The position numbers and the translations under genes were made by a program. Below the pieces are notes generated by a model. That model did no database searches and was not told the origin of the DNA. It was given only the letters and a program-made list of their open reading frames with translations. This document shows, piece after piece, positions 62,726-64,000 of a stretch of 64,000 bases of DNA (positions are counted from its first letter, which is position 1; every line of letters starts with the position of its first letter). The stretch lies in the NCBI RefSeq assembly GCF_963663645.1, contig NZ_OY760503.1:496001-560000 (forward strand), given 5' to 3'. Source of the stretch: an uncultured Trichococcus sp. (GTDB lineage Bacteria > Bacillota > Bacilli > Lactobacillales > Aerococcaceae).

Positions 62726-62760
62726 AGTCCAACCTGTGACTTTGAGTGTCCGGAGCTGAA

Positions 62761-63055
62761 TTCCCGGCGAGGAGGCCTTCAGCGGGAATTCCGTTCCGGA
62801 CGGGCGGCGTTTTCCCGGCGAGCAAGCCTTTACCGGGAATTCCGTTCCGGACGGACGGCGTTTTCCCGGCGAGGAGGCCTTCAGCGGGAATTCCGTTCCG
62901 GACGGGCGGCGTTTTCCCGGCGAGGTGGCCTTCACCGGGAATTCCGTTCCGGACGGGCGGCGTTTTCCCGGCGAGGAGGCCTTCAGCGGGAATTCTGATC
63001 CGGATGGACGGCGTTTTCCCGACGAGGAAGCCTTCACCGGGAATTCCGTTCCGGC
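62761..63055. repeat. Hairpin array C: six 51-bp tandem units
   Basis: Units start at 62761, 62812, 62863, 62914, 62965 and 63016, exactly 51 bp apart. Each is a 30-nt imperfect palindrome (TTCCCGGCGAG ... CGGGAATT) plus a 21-nt spacer containing CCGTTCCGGACGG. Because 51 is a multiple of 3 and stops are absent, open frames run through on both strands. Located between convergent genes. Confidence 0.88.
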
Positions 63056-63087
63056 TCCAACCGCCCGCTCGATCTAAGACCTGATAC

Positions 63088-63126
63088 AAAAAGTCGGACA
63101 AGCCCTGTGCTTGTCCGACTTTTTTC
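63088..63126. terminator. Bidirectional intrinsic terminator
   Basis: AAAAAGTCGGACAAG / CTTGTCCGACTTTTT perfect stem around a 7-base loop, 13 bp past the leftward MBL gene. Confidence 0.93.
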
Positions 63127-63139
63127 GCGCGCACCCGGA

Positions 63140-63787
63140 TCAGCGGGTAGCGCCATTCAGATAGGGGTTTGAATAGATTTCTTCCCTTACTGTCGTGGGA
63201 TCGCCGTGTCCCGGGAACAGGACCGTTTCCCCTGGAAGAGGTACGATATATTTCTGGATTCCTGCGATCAAGGTTTCATGGCTGCCACCCGGCAAATCGC
63301 TGCGGCCAACACTGCCTTTGAAGATGACATCCCCAACGATCGCAAACCCGTTTTCGCGGAAAATGAAAACGGTGCTTCCTGGTGAATGCCCGGGAATATG
63401 TTGCATCTCAAAACGGAATTCACCGATTTCGTAAGGCCCCATCTCCTCGAAGAAGACGTCCGCTTCCTTCGCCAGTCGGACATCCGGAACGTTCGGATTG
63501 CCTGCTGATCCATTCAGTTGCGGATCCAACAGCCATTCCCGTTCGATAGGATTTTGGTAGACGGGAACGTCGTATTTTTCCCGGATCGTTTCGAGGGCTC
63601 CGATATGATCGTAGTGCGCATGGGTCAACACAATCGCTATCGGATGCAACTCATTCTCTTCGATGGCTGCGATAATGTCCTCCGCTTGCTCACCTGGATC
63701 AAAGATGATCGTGTCATTTTCATGGTCTCCGATCAAAAAATAACAGTTTTCTTGGATAGGACCGACTGTAATTGCGTACATTTCCAT
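63140..63787 (-). CDS. MBL-fold hydrolase, glyoxalase-II-like
   Basis: 215 residues. Metal site THAHYDHIG near residue 56-64, HIPGHSPGSTVF near 133 (residue count approximate), then GDVIFKGSVGRSDLPGGSHE and FPGHGDPTT. It resembles the YqgX/YcbL class, thioesterases acting on hydroxyacyl-glutathione, -bacillithiol or -CoA rather than nuclease MBLs. ATG follows AGGGAGGAAATAAT. Convergent with the CBS-ACT gene. Confidence 0.9.
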   Translation of the reverse strand: MEMYAITVGPIQENCYFLIGDHENDTIIFDPGEQAEDIIAAIEENELHPIAIVLTHAHYDHIGALETIREKYDVPVYQNPIEREWLLDPQLNGSAGNPNVPDVRLAKEADVFFEEMGPYEIGEFRFEMQHIPGHSPGSTVFIFRENGFAIVGDVIFKGSVGRSDLPGGSHETLIAGIQKYIVPLPGETVLFPGHGDPTTVREEIYSNPYLNGATR

Positions 63788-63853
63788 ATATTATTTCCTC
63801 CCTCTTTTTGGATTACCTCTCTATTATAAGAGAATGATGAGAAATATCCTAGT

Positions 63854-63899
63854 AAAAAAACGGGAGTCCCTGCTGTCCATCCAGCAAAAGCCCCCCGTT
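63854..63899 (-). terminator. Terminator of the gene entering from the right edge
   Basis: Minus strand AACGGGGGGC, TGCTGGA...CAGCA inner stem, TCCCGTT, then TTTTT. Confidence 0.8.
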
Positions 63900-63929
63900 C
63901 TCCATTTTTTCATATGAAATTTTAATGAA

Positions 63930-64000
63930 TCAAGCCATTTTCTCGGCAAAACCGATGATTTTGTTCATATATTTCATAAGCGGCGCTGACACAACCAGCA
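63930..64000 (-). CDS. 3' end of a leftward gene (C-terminal 22 residues only)
   Basis: The terminator at 63854-63899 implies a gene reading in from the right. The frame ending at TGA 63930-63932 reads LVVSAPLMKYMNKIIGFAEK MA; a second frame ending at 63922 (AAYEIYEQNHRFCRENGLIH) is also open. I prefer the first for its composition but cannot decide, and no family can be named. Confidence 0.35.
   Translation of the reverse strand, partial: LVVSAPLMKYMNKIIGFAEKMA

Noticed and set aside
62761-63055. CRISPR array
   Set aside because: The 21-nt spacers are conserved between units rather than unique, units are palindromic throughout, and no cas genes are present.
62616-63134. Open reading frames through array C on both strands, with a 17-residue repeat
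   Set aside because: The 51-bp period is divisible by 3 and stop-free, so frames open by chance on both strands. There is no ribosome-binding site, and the ends overlap the terminator and neighbouring genes.

Overview
The window looks like a chromosomal segment of a low-GC Gram-positive bacterium of the order Lactobacillales. The evidence is the WalRK-YycHI-YycJ-HtrA-RlmH cluster, strong AGGAGG ribosome-binding sites, frequent TTG/GTG starts, KtrAB, an Rgg-type regulator and PTS-centred sugar metabolism. FabV, an Amt-PII fusion and the overall gene style suggest a Carnobacteriaceae-like genus such as Trichococcus; that assignment is inference. No rRNA, tRNA, transposase, prophage or CRISPR array was found.

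Layout. 1-5.9 kb: the end of an amino-acid (possibly cystine) ABC transporter, small housekeeping or unknown genes (DUF1599, PpnP, DUF2200, small membrane proteins), an RCC1-repeat gene remnant and an orphan OpuAC-type betaine-binding lipoprotein. 6-14.7 kb: an FtsH paralogue, a zinc-finger/DUF2087 regulator, a TcdC-like membrane protein, an ammonium transporter fused to its own PII domain, ureidoglycolate dehydrogenase (AllD) and an Rgg regulator. 14.8-17.0 kb: a small membrane protein plus ABC exporter, divergent from rgg. 17.1-24 kb: two pseudouridine synthases (TruA, RluF), a dicarboxylate/amino-acid symporter, FabV, MarR plus a membrane protein, and an AIM24 protein. 24.3-31.7 kb: an M20 amidohydrolase with a KdgT-family permease, a TetR-controlled FtsX/LolD-type ABC transporter, and ilvD with a DUF59 Fe-S assembly factor. 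32-40.2 kb: a six-gene locus (RpiR regulator, GH38 mannosidase, PTS EIICB, ManA, PTS EIIA, glycerate kinase) that reads as a complete 2-O-alpha-mannosyl-D-glycerate pathway. 40.6-45.4 kb: MscS, a small unknown protein, RlmH, KtrB-KtrA. 45.5-45.9 kb: a cluster of DnaA boxes. 46-57.5 kb, all leftward: htrA, walJ, a pyruvate-kinase-like gene, a DUF2207 gene, yycI, yycH, walK, walR. 57.7-64 kb: an L,D-transpeptidase, a TrmR-like methyltransferase, a CNNM/CorC-type protein, a CBS-ACT (CbpA-like) protein, a glyoxalase-II-like hydrolase and a gene running off the right edge.

How the genes work together. In the mannosylglycerate locus the PTS would import and phosphorylate the substrate, the GH38 enzyme would split it to mannose-6-phosphate and glycerate, and ManA and glycerate kinase would feed both halves into glycolysis. 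Its promoter carries two overlapping palindromes and a good CcpA (cre) site on the -10. WalRK with YycHI, the L,D-transpeptidase and HtrA form a cell-wall control region. KtrAB, MscS, the orphan OpuAC and the CbpA-like protein point to osmotic and K+ control, probably tied to c-di-AMP.

The least explained content is intergenic. There is a three-copy MITE-like family with inverted ends that carries a terminator. Four sets of palindromic hairpins (29.3, 59.3 and 62.8 kb, and inside the MITEs) all repeat with a 50-52 bp period. Their arm sequences differ between loci but stay paired within each locus. A further two-copy element has a covarying hairpin.
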